Source: Symsagittifera roscoffensis (Eukaryota; Xenacoelomorpha; Acoela; Convolutidae). Taken from it: a stretch of DNA of 64,000 nucleotides. The DNA lies in NCBI RefSeq assembly GCF_963678635.1, contig NC_087064.1, forward strand, positions 27,070,059 to 27,134,058, in the 5' to 3' direction. Shown here piece by piece: positions 22,985 to 35,156 of this stretch (the stretch's first letter is position 1; each line of letters begins with the position of its first letter). The notes under the pieces are model-generated. The model had not been told where the DNA came from, searched no databases, and saw only the letters and a list, made by a program, of their open reading frames with translations. The translations under genes and the position numbers were made by a program.

Positions 22985-24180
22985 ATACTTTTTTTAGTTT
23001 TTTGCATTAACTTGAGTTTTTTTGACTAATTTTCAATTGAATTTATTATTAAGTCTAAGTTTTATCTACTTTTGCTGGGCTTATGTGGACCAATTTTTGA
23101 GTAAACTTTTGATATTATTGAGGTTTTTTCTATTTAACACTGAATTAAACTAGCCTAAAATGCTCTTTTGTGGCCAAATTTGAGTAAATGTTGGGGTAAT
23201 TTGGAGTTTAGTTGTCTAAATTGTGCTAATTTGGTCCTAAATTGGGCAAAGTTTTGTTAAAATGGAATCTTATTTATCTTAATTGGTTATGCATTTAATA
23301 TAAACGGGCTACTTTTCTTGAATTGGGAGTTTATCTGACTTAATGGGACCTAATCTGACACAATTTTGGCAAAATCTTTATTAAAACGGAATTTTGTCTA
23401 GCTTAATTGGACTTAATTTGACATAAATTGGACAAAATTCGGTTTAAATGGAAGTTTATCTATCTTAATCGGTTATATTATGACTGAAATTGGGCCAACA
23501 TTTGTTAAAATGGGAAGTTACCTAGCATAAATGGACTTATTTTAAGATAATTTTAAGCAAAGTTTTATTAAAAAGGAAATTTATCTGGCTTACTTGGGCT
23601 TAAAATGGCCAAAATTTGGCAAAATTTTGTTAATTTGGAAGTTTAACTATTTTGGATTTATTTCGGCCCAAACTGAGCAAAACTTGGTTAAAATGAAAAC
23701 TAAGCTAGTTTAATTGAATTTATTTTGACATAAATAGGACAATATTCTATTGAGATTGAAGTTTATTTAGCTTAATTGGACTTTTTCGGACTGAAATTGT
23801 CCCAGAATCTGTTAAAATGGGAATTTATCTAGCATAATGGGGTTTAATATGACATATCTTGTGCTGATTTTGAACAAAATGGGGCAAAATTTGGAAGTCT
23901 ATCCAGCTTAATTGGACAAAAATTGTGGAAAAAATTGTTGAAATTCAACCTTATTTAGCTTAATGGGACATATTCTGACTGAAATTGGGCCAAACTCTGT
24001 TAAAATGGCAGTGTATATATTTTAGTCGGACTCAAAATTGTTGGGGCAACTTTTGTTCATATGTAAGTTTACCTAACCTAACTGAACTTATTTTGACTTA
24101 CGTTTGACAAGTTTTGTTAACTTTACACTAAACTAGCCTATTTTTAGTGTACTTTCATTGTAATTTAACATAAGGCTAGC
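22985..24180. repeat. 62-63 bp degenerate minisatellite, copy 2
   Basis: The same array inside the second 3.86-kb unit. Over more than 1 kb it is almost identical, unit by unit, to copy 1, so the whole array was duplicated after its units had diverged. Confidence 0.85.
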
Positions 24181-24990
24181 ATAATTCTATCGAATTTATC
24201 TCAAATTTTTGCTCGGCGACAAACATTTGGTCAGAAAAAACACACCTTATAGTTCCTTCTATAGTGAGTGTAGATGGTTCCTTCCCTATTTTGGGACAAA
24301 AAACTTTTCCCCGATGAGATCATTAAGTTTAAAGTTGAGTTAAATTAGATTAAAGAATAATCGTCGGAAAAGGGTGAAAATAATATAAAAAACAATTGCA
24401 CAAGGAAGAATTGAGACTGAATCTCTATTTAGCTCATGTTTGATTGTGTAGATGAAGGGTGGAAATGATTTATCAATAATTTAGAGTACACTTAGATTTC
24501 ATACAGGACCTCTTACCCCCTTTTTAAGAATAAATTGAAAGATTTAGTAAAGTTTTGGAGCACTTTCGGAATGTCTGATGAAAGAAAAAAAAACTGTAAG
24601 TAGCTAGGTTAACCTATGTTACTAACTCTATTTTAGTTGAAAAGGTCGTTAACTTGTCTGACGTATATGATTTTAAGAGCCGATTTAGTTAGAGAACGTC
24701 TCCTTCTTTGGTATATATAACAGTTATAATAATAAGGAGTCAAAAAGTCAGGAGATAAAAATAGCAGAGATCTGTCAAAGACTGATGAGCGATAGAGAAG
24801 ATATTGATAACCTTAACTTTATCTAGGACTATCTGGCAATAGGGTGGTCAATTAGATTCCGAGCTCTAAAGATAGATAACCTCTGTCTCTAGATTTTTGA
24901 AGTTGAAAACTGACTAACAGAAACTCACTCTCCTAATATTTGCAATCCTCCTTGTCTTGATTTTTGTTGTTTTCGTCATTGTCGAATCTT

Positions 24991-25610
24991 GATCGCAACC
25001 ATGTTGCTGGGGTTTTGCTTCTGACAATCATAAAAGCAATGATTTTTTGTTCCTTCTTGTGCTGACTTCAACCTTTTCTAGTTTATTTAGGAGCTTCGAT
25101 TTAATTACCGATTTGCACTCCGTTGTTAGAGATCACAAAAGTAATAAATTTTTCTGTTTCTGACAGAATCAAACAATAGAGTAACTGTATGTCGTACACA
25201 GAAAAGTTTTGGTAAATTTTATAAGGTAACTAATTTCGAGATTGGTAATTTTGGTGTCCTGTTTGTTAAGTAATTTCACGATTATGGGTATTTTTGTGTT
25301 ATGCCCAAATCCACCACAGTGAAAAATTCGAAGTAAAAGTTAATGCATTGTTAGACACGCCTTCAAGACTTACAGTGCGCTTTATCGATACGATTGAACA
25401 GTCAAATTTTGAAAAAGCATTATGAAACTTAAAAAAAGAGAATAAGGAAACTAGAAAAGGAGAATCACCTAACTATCATGAGAAACTGTCACAATCGAAC
25501 AAGTTTTATCTTTTTTACTGAGAAATCAACCTAATATCTATTGTGTTATGCTGATTCAAGTTTTATCTTTTTTACTGGGAAGTCAACTTGATAATTATTG
25601 TATTATGCTG
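24991..25610. repeat. 3.86-kb tandem unit, partial copy 3
   Basis: About 620 bp of the unit, more diverged than copies 1 and 2. It breaks off about 80 bp inside the region that corresponds to the 3' end of the small ORF, and a short local duplication (TTTTATCTTTTTTACTG at 25504 and 25561) marks the break. Confidence 0.85.
25416..25560 (-). pseudogene. 3' remnant of the small ORF, tandem copy 3
   Basis: Matches only the last ~80-100 bp of frame B (CATGAGAAACTGTCACAATCG) plus the downstream region. The rest of the ORF is absent because the third unit is truncated. Confidence 0.5.
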
Positions 25611-27866
25611 GTCCACGACTGATCTAGCTTTCGCAACACTGAATAGCACAAATTTTTTGTTGTTGTTCCGACTATTGAAAATGGGGAGGAACTTTGTATT
25701 CGGGTGTGTTTTAGGTTTTTTTGTTTTTGTTTTGTTTTCCACGCAAAATCAGGTACCACAAATGTTCATCGGAATGGGATGAATGATATATCATAGTAAA
25801 GCCTTTTCAGTTGGTATTCGAACCACATTAAAAACCCCAAAATTTTCTAGTCAGTGTCGAAAAAAATCGGTTTGAGTTTTTTGATTTTCGTCGCAATTCA
25901 AGCAAATGAAGCAATTGAGCAGGCTTACAACAAGAGCAGGCTTAAGTTATTCCTAATTAAAGACTTTGAAACTTAACTTTAAGCATGTATATTAGTTTTT
26001 GGAGTTTTTAGTTTCATTTCGGGAACCAAAAACTTCAAGAAAACTCCTTTTTTGCAGAAAAATATTGAAAAAAAAGTTCAATTTTTTTAGTCAATTTTCA
26101 ATTTTTCTAGTCAATTTTCTAATAAAATTTTGGCCCAGTTTGCTCTATTACTGAGACTGTCTAATATATTTGAATTATTTTTTCACGTCATATTATTGTA
26201 TCACGCCAAGCAGAAACAACTACACCAATTTGAAAAAAAAAAATTTCTAAACCGTAGTTTCTAAAGACTATGGTCGAAACATTCTGTGCTAATTGCACAG
26301 TAACCGGCTATCCTTGTTTTTAGTCTAAAATTGGGTTTGACATTCACTTTGATTTGATTGATAAACCTAGCAAGAATGTTCATTTTAAGTTTACTAAGTA
26401 GTGTTGATACAATTTTCAACAATTATTTTTCTGAGGTTTGTTTTTGAAAGTCATCCCCCCGCATGCTATGAGACGTTAAGACAATAAATTAAACAATAAT
26501 TAGACTATTTTAGATATTAGGACGCACGCTATCTTGGACATTAAGACGAGAAATTAGAAGATAAGCAAATAGGACGAAAGCACTAAAAAGAATATTGGAC
26601 GAAATTTTTTCTAACAAAATTGGATGTTAGACGTCACAGCTAAGAAAACGAAAATTTCTAAAACAATTTTTTAAAATAATTTAATTGTTAAACAAAGACA
26701 GACACAATATAAAATGGCAAAACTTAACGAAACAATCAATATACAAGAAAACAAAATGTTCATTACAAATATAACAATAGAGTTTTGATATGAAAAAATT
26801 ATACACAAATGACATGTCAAAACTGCGTGAACTTTTACAATTTTCGAAAAATAATACCAATATTGTTCTAATTAATGTTCAGGCTGATAAAATTCTCCTC
26901 ATAATTATTTTTTAACAGCTGGACTTTGGTTTTGAGCGAACGCCTCTTTTTTTCTGTGGAGATGAAAAATCAATCAGTTCAAGTTTTTGAGTATTTATTT
27001 TTTTCTACTGATTTTTTCAATTCTTCCATAATTACCCATGAAAACAGGTGGTTTTATTTAATTTTGATCCCTGTAGCCATGCCATGTTTTGCAGGCGTTG
27101 TTTTTTGGAGATTATTGTCCCACATAAATAAATAAATCCTCGATTTTCTGCAAGAATCTTTTGAGTCTTCGGAACAAACCAGATTAATTTAAATTGCCAA
27201 AATTTAGAATCAAGAGGTTGAGGGCTTCAAAATAGGGGAAAAACCCAAATGATCGCTTTTGCTATCAAAAAATTTCATGGCAGCAATAAAACCTGTCGCG
27301 TTATCAGATATAAATCGATGGTAAGAATTTTTCGATTTTTTACTTAAGTTTTTAGTGATCTCCCTTGTTTTTTCGGTCATTGGGTCAAAAACGGAACCTT
27401 TTTTCCAGTCTTGAGCTTCACTGAAATTTGTATCAATTTCAGAAAATGCTATTGGTACAGTCTTGAAAGTTCCGTAATAAAACGTTTTTTTTAAAGTTTT
27501 TTTTGTAAAGTTTAATTTAATTTATTTTGCTCAGTTCAACTTGCTTAATTGTCGTCTAAATTCGCACGTGCCAGCATGAATACATTGCCCGTCAATTGTC
27601 CCAAATTGGCCAAAATGACCATCTTTAAAACCCCATGTGAAATGTTATGTATTTGAGCCACGGACAACAATATAATTTGGATCATAATAACAAGACATGT
27701 CCGGAGAAAAAAAATGTGGACTAATTTTTTTCGTTAATTTCTTCAAAAAATGGAACCAAAATAGTTTATTGTGGCATTTTATTTTTTCATTGATAACTGA
27801 ACTGAACTTACTCCGAGTTTGAATAATTAAAAAAAATACATTACAGTTTTTACTTTTTTGCTGGTA
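25611..27866. other. Gene-poor stretch
   Basis: No gene supported. A reverse copy of repeat family R2 lies at 26265-26335 and a short Helentron-like fragment (AAGTCATCCCCCCGCATGC) at 26447-26465. The ORFs at 25588-25782 and 26926-27135 are short and T-rich. Confidence 0.5.
26265..26335 (-). repeat. Dispersed repeat family R2, reverse copy
   Basis: Read in reverse it contains ACAAGGATAGCCGGTTACTGTGC and CGACCATAGT, matching 9780-9830. Only the core is present. Confidence 0.55.
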
Positions 27867-28139
27867 ATTTATTTTTCTTTACTCCAAGGTTTTTACATAT
27901 TTTCGATATCAGTAAAGTTTTATGTTAAAATTGTCTGCTATGAGGTATTTACATGTGATACTTATGCTCTGTAATTCTAATATAAAAGCGACGTGAGATA
28001 TATCCAACGTTGAAACAAATAGATCAATTGTGTCCCGGGCGAGGTCCCCGACTTATTTGGCGACCGAAACGGATCGCCAAAATGGACTTTTGCGACCAAA
28101 ACTCCATCATCCCGCTAATATATATCATCCATCATCCAT

Positions 28140-28226
<87 letters not shown>

Positions 28227-28497
28227 TGGATGATGGATGATATATATTTGCGGGATGATCAAATTTCGGTCGCAAAAAGTCCATTTTGGCGATCCACTTT
28301 CGTCGCCAAATGAGTCGGGGACCTCGTCCGGGACACATTTGATCTATTTGTTTCACCGTTGGATATATCTCACGTCGCTTTTATATTAGAATTACAGAGC
28401 ATAAGTATCACATGTAAATATCTCATGGCAGACAATTTTAACATAAAACTTTACTGATATCGAAAATATGTAAAACCCTTGGAGTAAAGAAAAATAA
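27867..28497. repeat. Long inverted repeat with (TA)n centre
   Basis: The left arm (about 27867-28139) and the right arm (about 28224-28497) are reverse complements over roughly 270 bp with few mismatches: for example GCGACGTGAGATATATCC at 27988 mirrors GGATATATCTCACGTCGC at 28359, and GGCGACCGAAACGGATCGCC mirrors GGCGATCCACTTTCGTCGCC. The spacer is a (TA)n run with one TG. The arms contain no recognisable gene; the ORFs that read through the run are repeat artefacts. It may be a foldback-type element; no target duplication was identified. Confidence 0.9.
28140..28223. repeat. (TA)n microsatellite
   Basis: About 84 bp of alternating T and A with one interruption (TATGTATA). It forms the loop of the surrounding palindrome and is itself self-complementary. 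Confidence 0.95.
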
Positions 28498-29410
28498 TCG
28501 ATTATATTACGTTTTTAGCACCAGTCTTACTAAAATTGAGAAACAATTGATTTTAATCAATTAATAATCGATTATCATCTCTCTTTTTAAAATCGAATTA
28601 TAATTAATTATAATCCATTATAATCGATTATAATTGATTATTTATTCGTCCATTTTTTGATACAATTATAATCAATTATAATTAGTTATAATCCATTATT
28701 TTTATTTAAATTTTTAATTCTTTAGTTTTGCCCAAAATTCCATTCTAATCGATTAAAATTGATTATAATCCCTTTTGTTCTATTTTGTCTTCAAATTTGA
28801 ATCTAAATTGCTTATGATTTATGCTTTTTGTAGACATTGGTTCCTATGAAAAATGAGGAAAATGTTTTCAAAGTTTTCCAGTCAATTCAAATTTATAAGT
28901 TTTTTTTTGAATTTGTTCACATTAGAGTTGTTTTGTGATGCATATTTTAAGCTTTTTATCCACCAAATCATCAGCAAATTGGTTTAGTTTCATGATTGAT
29001 TCGGAAAACTTATTTTTCATCTTCCGCGGGAATCTTTCCACCAATACGAAAGGATCTCTATGAAACTTTTAACACTTTGTGTTCAGATGAACCAAAGTGT
29101 TCAAGAGATCTCTGTCTTAGAGATTTTTTTTATTGACACAAAAATAATAACCCATAAAATATAATACAAATATAGTTTTGAATTGGTAAAATAAGAGATT
29201 ATAGTTGATTATAATCGATTATAATTGATTTTAAGGGTTTTTGAAAGAACTATAATCAATAATAAATGATTATAAGAGACTATAATCTCTTGGAAAATAT
29301 CACGATTATAATCAATTATAAATGCTTTAAGCACCGAATTTTGGAAATTATAATCAATTATAATTGTGAAAAAAATCATCATAATAATCCTTTATAATCG
29401 AATATTTACG
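28498..29410. repeat. TTATAATCGAT-type low-complexity tract
   Basis: Many short variants of ATTATAATCGATTATAATTG, at 28498-28760 and again at 29200-29400, on either side of a plainer core. The left end begins TTTTTAGCACCAGTCTTACTAAAATTG, which recurs in variant form at the very end of the window (63969-64000), so this may be one member of a dispersed family. Confidence 0.6.
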
Positions 29411-29425
29411 CCTAAGCTTGGATGC

Positions 29426-29443
29426 GGGGGGGGGGGGGGGGGG
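29426..29443 (+). repeat. Poly-G run of 18
   Basis: An uninterrupted run of 18 G (GATGC then G18 then TGGATTG). It is able to form a G-quadruplex. A 13-G run occurs at 54894-54906. Confidence 0.95.
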
Positions 29444-30180
29444 TGGATTGTTAAGTAGATTAAAAAATAACGCATTTTCGACCATTAAGAATGCAGCAAA
29501 ATTCTAATTCTCAATAGAAAACTCAGTGCTAATTTACTGATTTTATTAATAGGGATGGCAATTCTTAAGTAGGTACCAAAGGGGGGTGGGAGCAAGTGTT
29601 AAGTAGATCCGATTCACAAATATAAAAAGTCTCAAAAAGATCTGATGTGGCATTTCAGTTTTTGATGGATAAATGAACTCCGCGCGCATAAAAATAGCTT
29701 TTTAAATGTACTCGCATTTTCGAGTTTGGGATAAGTTTGCTTGTATTTTGAGTTTTATTACGTCGTAAGCTTTTGATACGTTTTAAGTGTTATTAATGTT
29801 TTTTATTAAAATCGTCTGCCATGAGATGCTAAACAAATGTCCATGTCTCTTAAAAATATTCATAGAAAAACCAACAAAGTTCATTGCTTAAATAATTTGC
29901 TGACACGCTGATATTAAACTATTGATAAAAAGGGTTGTAAATGAAGGCGTTACTTGTTCCGCGTTAATAAAGGCGACATGAAAGCGCGACAAGTGCTCGC
30001 CCGTAGCAAGAAAATTATTTATTTTTGACCTGAAATACTTTAAATCTAATCTAAATTTCTGGTCAGAAACTTTTTACAAACTGTTTAAACAAGGCAGGGA
30101 TTTTTTAAATGTTTTTATTTCTCATCTTATTTCTGATCAAAAATTAGCTAAATTTAGATTTCTGGCTAAAAAAAAAACGT
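29444..30180. other. Stretch without a recognised gene
   Basis: No coding region or element was supported here. Confidence 0.4.
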
Positions 30181-30265
30181 TCCTGGTGAGGCTCGAACCC
30201 TAGACCTTCCATTTACTAGCTTGTTGTGCTAACCACAATATCACATGTCCGGAACAAGACTAATT
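30181..30265 (-). tRNA. tRNA-Thr(AGT)-like relic or SINE head
   Basis: The minus strand has a B-box GGGTTCGAGCC, an A-box-like TGTGGTTAGCACAAC and an anticodon-loop-like CTAGTAA with AGT at the anticodon position, at the correct spacing from the variable loop (AGGTC). The T-stem has two mismatches and the anticodon stem does not pair, so it should not fold as a working tRNA. It may be a pseudogene or a tRNA-derived SINE head. A GTTCC/GGAAC pair could close the outer stem. Confidence 0.5.
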
Positions 30266-30689
30266 GTTTTAGCATTCTAATACAAAGTAACACTTGTTAT
30301 AACAAGTGTTAATTTGCATTATATTGCTACTGTTATTGTGTATCCTCGAAGTAAGCAGTTAATCTCGTTGCGGTTAAGCAGTGAATTGATTTCTGGCTAT
30401 TTCTTTCCAGCAACTGTTTAGTTCTAAACTAAAAATGAAATAGATCATTTCTGCTCAGAAAATACGAGAAAAATGGCTGTATAACCTATATAAAACTTCT
30501 ATCTAGAAAAAGAGCCTCTGTTTAAAAAGATTAGTTTTACAGGAGTCAGTTTTCGATATCATCAGCCAGTGTTTAGGTAGGTTTGCTGGAAAAGTCAGAG
30601 GAATCGGAAAACGGTAGATGATATCGAAAATATTGTAATGTGTATCGGATTAAGAGCTAGACATGAAAAGTTTTACTGTCTAAAATCAA

Positions 30690-31015
30690 CAGGGGCGGAT
30701 CTAGTGTTTTTTCGAGGGAGAGTTTTTCAAAATATTGTCGATTTTTATTGGTTCGACCAAGTTGATTTCCCTAGCTTTCCCAGAACACTGTATAAACCCC
30801 ATTTCGACCAAACATTCTATACCGCAGGCCAGTTTTTGAAAAAATATGCCAAAAAGGCGTTTTAAGGCACTTTTTGGAAACTTTTGACCAAAAAATTGCG
30901 TTTTTTAGCCGCGCTCTCCCTTTCAAAATTAGTACATATTGGCGCCAAAGGCGCTTTTTCCAAAGTTTTAGGGAACGGGCGTTCAACCATACCCCTCGCT
31001 CCTAAATCCGCCCTT
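30690..31015. mobile_element. hAT-type MITE (~326 bp)
   Basis: Ends CAGGGGCGGATCTAG on the left and TAAATCCGCCCTT on the right, the terminal inverted repeat that is common in hAT elements. The interior is ORF-free apart from two opposing frames (30638-30865, 30771-30986) that cross the ends. No 8-bp target duplication is evident, so one end may be eroded. Confidence 0.7.
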
Positions 31016-31747
31016 CAAAAGCTTTATTTTACCCGATGCTGAATAATTTTGAATAATTTGTTGAATGAAACTTTGCTTGTGAGAATTGCCATTAAAACTC
31101 GACTTTATGTTTTGACTTCGTGTTTGACTTAATGTTTTAAATGTGTATTCGATTTTTGTTTTGACCGACTTGACTATGTTTCGACTTTGTGTTCAACTTC
31201 ACGTTTTCATTTTCTGTAAATCTACTGGATGTTTCGTCGTTGAATTCTACTAGGGCCTGCTCGACTAGCGAGTTTCGGTCGCACTCTGACAAGAAATTTA
31301 ACGGGAAGAATTAGCAGAGAGCCGAAAAGTTAAAAGGAATCGAAACTATTCGAAATCTCAATTCCTGAACTTTTCAGTTGACGAACAGAGCTTTTTACTA
31401 AATGTGGCTTGTCAATCAATTTTAAATTTTACTATCTTCCCCATTAACGAGACTGCTTTGCTCACAAATTGACAGCATTTTCATTTCCGTGAATGTAAAT
31501 TGATGACAGTTTATTCTTCTCCGAGGTTGCTGTATGAATTCATAAACAGGTGATTAGTCCTTGAACTGGTTATTCTAGGCAAAAAGAAATGAAAACTCGT
31601 GTTTATAACTGTCATCGTATCTTATAACTGTCATCGCTTAAGAACATTTAGGAGACAATGTTTGAAAGGCTATCGAGCGTAACGTTTGAGAATTATCAGA
31701 GCAACCATCAGAGAAAATTGAACTCGATCTAATTTCATGACTAGACA
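31016..31747. other. Stretch without a recognised gene
   Basis: No gene found. A short direct repeat (TATAACTGTCATCG) occurs at 31604 and 31623. Confidence 0.4.
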
Positions 31748-34376
31748 GTACCTGCCTAATTTTTGTCCAAAATTTTGCGATCACAGATACATTTTAGTCT
31801 GGAACGAATCAATTAAAAACAGCAACCTCCAACCTAAGAAAGAAACTTTTTGGAAACCCATTTGGTCCATGAAATAAGTGGAAAAGATTCAACGTTTCAT
31901 AGCTTGAAAAGATTGCATAGAAAAAATGAAACTTTTCGTGAACCGATTCAGTAAATGAAATAACATGAAATAATTCAAATTTTCATAGCTTTAAAAGTTT
32001 GTTCGAAAAAATTTCAACTTTTTGCGAACCGATTCAGTCTATGAAATAACTTGAAATAGTTCAAAGCTTCAGAGCTTGAAACGCTCTCTTCGAAAACTTA
32101 AATCTTTTCGCGAACTGATTCAATCTATAAAATAACTTGAAGTACTTCAATGTTTCCTAGCTTTAAATCTTGCTGAGAAAAACTTAATATTTCCGAGAAC
32201 CGATTCAGTCTACGGAACAACTTGAAAATGTTCAAGTTTTATCAGCTTGATTAGCTTGCTTAGAAAGATTTAAAGTTGCATATCTCAAAGTTTTTCAAAG
32301 TTACATGTCTCTATTAGCTTTCCTAGAAAAACTTAAAGTTTTCGCAAACCGAGTCAGCTTATGAGTTTACCCGAAAACTTTTCAAATTGTCGTAGATTTC
32401 GAAGTTTCGAATAGCTTCAAAATTTCGATTAGCTTGCTTAATAAGGCTTTCCAGGAACCAAATTGTTTTAAAAAATATCTTGAATTATGTCAAAGTTTTC
32501 TAGCTTGAACTGCTTGTTTTGGAAAACTGTATTTTGGCAAAAAATATTTGGTCTAAAAATAGCTTGGTACAACAAAACTTATGTCGCAAAAAAAATTATT
32601 AAAGAACCAAGAAAAAACCACTTGAAATCCTCAACAGAAAATCTGTTGGCCATCCGGTTCTTCTTTTGAAAAAACTTAAATCAATAATTTCATAGCTTAA
32701 ACTGCCTGTTTAAAAAAATTTAAGTTTTTCACAAATTTTTTCATTCTAAGTGCAATATCTCATTAGTTTGCTTCAAAAGCTTAAATATTTCGTGAACCAA
32801 ATCAGCGTATGGAGTAAAATGAGCGTAAAAATTTAAAATTTTCACATTTTAAATAGTTTGCATAGAACAACTTGGACCTTTTGCCAACCAGTTCGCCTTG
32901 TGGATTAACTTGAAATAATTCAAATTTTCATATCCTAAAAAGCTTGCTTAAAAAAACTCAAACTTTTCGCAAAGATTCAGTCTATAAAAATACATGAGAT
33001 AATTCAAAGTTTTTCCATAGTACTGATTTAATATATGAAATAACTTGAGATAAGTCAATGTTTCATTCCTCCAAGCCTTGCTAAAAAACTTTGACTTTTC
33101 GCGAACTGATTTAGTCCATGAATTAACTTGCAATATTTCAAAGTTTCATAGCTTGAAAAACTTGCTTCGTAAACTTAAAGTGTTTTGCGAACTGATTCAA
33201 TTTTTAAAAAAACGTGAAGTACTAAATTTTTCCTAGCTTTATACCTTGCTTAGAAAATTTAAACTTTTCGAGAATCGATTCAGTCTACGAAATAACTTGA
33301 AAATTGTATAGTTTTATCAGCTTGATTAGCTTGCTTAGAATTATTTTGAGCGTACTGATTCGCATACTTATTAGATTTATGAAATAACTTGAAATTTTTC
33401 GAAGTTATTTTTCTCTATTAGCCTACCTAGAAAAATTTAAAGTTTTCGCAAACCGATTCAGTTGATGAGTTTACTCGGAAATTTTTCAAAGTGTCGCAGT
33501 TCTCAAAGTTTCGAATAGCTTAGAAATTTTGAATAGCTTGCTTAATTAAGTTTTTCGGGAAGCGATTTGTTTCATGAATCATCTTGATTTATGTCAAATT
33601 CGTAGCTTGACTTGTTGAAAAACTAAGAAAAAACCTGGAAACCACTTAGAAAGCTTCAACAGAGAAGCAGTTTGCCATCCGCTTCACTTTTTGAAAAAAT
33701 TGGAATTGCTTATAGTTTCATAGCTTAATAAACTTGCTTAAAGAATGTAAATTTTTCAAAAATTTTTTCAATCCTTGAAATAACTGGAAATAATTCAAAG
33801 TGTCATAGATCAATAGTTTGCTTCGAAAAGCTTAAGCTTTCCGTCAACCAAATCAGTAAATCCAATAGCTTAGAAATGTTGAGAAATTTCATACTTTAAT
33901 TAGCTGGCATAGAAAACTGGAACCTTTTGCGAACCAGTTCGCTCTGTGAAGTAACTTGAAATATTTAATATCATAGCTTGAATAGCTTACTAAGAAAAAT
34001 TTCATTTTTTGCCCAGCTGGTCTAAAAAAACTTAATTAAGTTTTGCTTATTGATTTGCTCTATGAAACAACTTGAAATAATTAAATGTTTTATCGCTTGA
34101 ATAGCTTCCAAATAAAAACATAGGTTGCGCCATCCGATTTGCTTTTTGAAAAATTTTGAAATAGCTTTGCTTCATGAAACATTTCCTAGCTTGAATAATA
34201 TGCTTAAAAAATTTCAATTTTATGGTAACCGATTCGTCCTATGAAACCTTGAACTTTTCAAACCAATTTTACGATATGGCCTAACTTGGAACGATTCTTT
34301 GCTTGGATAGCTTAATCAGAACAACAAGTTAGTTTTTTTTTGCAAGCCCATTGATTATTGGAGGCGGGCTTGCTAA
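31748..34376 (+). mobile_element. Element built of 85-86 bp repeats, copy 1
   Basis: The left end (TACCTGC..., then TCACAGATACATTTTAGTCTG) recurs at 37229-37283, and the right end GGAGGCGGGCTTGCTA (34360-34375) recurs at 37982-37998 and, reversed, at 35157-35172. Between the ends are about 28 units with the marker GAACCGATTCAGTCTATG (31940, 32026, 32112, 32197...), period 85-86 bp. Shared unique ends around an array of variable length point to a mobile element rather than a plain satellite. No ORF. Confidence 0.75.
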
Positions 34377-35150
34377 TTTTCTATTTTAAATGAAAGCCGG
34401 AATGCGCTATGGACGCATTTTTTTAAGGAACGCAACGTTTTAGCTTTTTCGAACGCTATGTTTAAGAAAAGTCTCAATATTGAACATTTAATAGAATGCC
34501 AAATTTTTCCTAGATTTCAAAGTTTCATCACTTAATAGCTTGCTTGAACAACTTAACCTTTTGTGCGAAGAATTACAAGTTATGAAAAAAATTCGTGAAA
34601 TTTTAATTTCTCCTTTCTTTGATTTTTTGCTTAGACAAACTAGTACTTCTCGCGAGTCGATTCGCTCTAAGCAGTGACTGAAGTTTTCTCGAAACAAAAA
34701 TATTTGGTTCTTATACCTTGCTTAGAAAACTTTGCCAACCGATTCTCTCTGAAATGCTTTGAAATGTTTTTCAATTTATTGCTTCGATAGCTTGCTCACC
34801 AAAACTTTAACTTTTTGCAAACCGATTAGTTCTCTGAAAAAATTTGAAATGCTTCAAATTTTCATCTGTTTAATAGCTTTGTTGCATTACTTTAATTTTG
34901 CTTCCGAAGTCCAACCCTTGAAATAAACTTCGAAGTACTTGAAGTGTTCATTGCTTCAAAAATTTTTCTTCTCGAGCCAATTTGCTCTATGAAATAGCTA
35001 AAATTTTTCAAAAACTTGCCTGGAAAAACCAGATTTTTTCTTTTTCGGCAACTAATTCTCCCTGAAAAAGTCTTATCTTTTTTCACTTCTAGTCTTTTAA
35101 CTTTTTCATCGAGCACAACGTTTAATAAGGCTTAGATCAGAATGATTAAG
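34377..35150 (+). repeat. Further 85-86 bp units between elements
   Basis: Diverged units in the same orientation, still with AGCTTGCTT... and CGATTCGCTCTAAG-type markers, ending where the inverted element begins. ORFs 34697-34488 and 35116-34892 are repeat artefacts. Confidence 0.6.
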
Positions 35151-35156
35151 CATTAC

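Larger units (their letters stand above)
21130..24990. repeat. 3.86-kb tandem unit, copy 2
   Basis: A nearly full second copy of the unit, with the same internal order as copy 1. Small length changes occur near 22040-22075 (a rearranged CTCCAAAGTTAACTAAAAAT block) and 22915-22945 (a duplicated GAATTCAGCAT). Confidence 0.9.

Noticed and set aside
28010-28356. Three ORFs with long Ile-Tyr runs
   Set aside because: They are the (TA)n run and the palindrome arms translated; the two strands give nearly the same protein.
30181-30265. Functional tRNA gene
   Set aside because: T-stem and anticodon stem do not pair properly.
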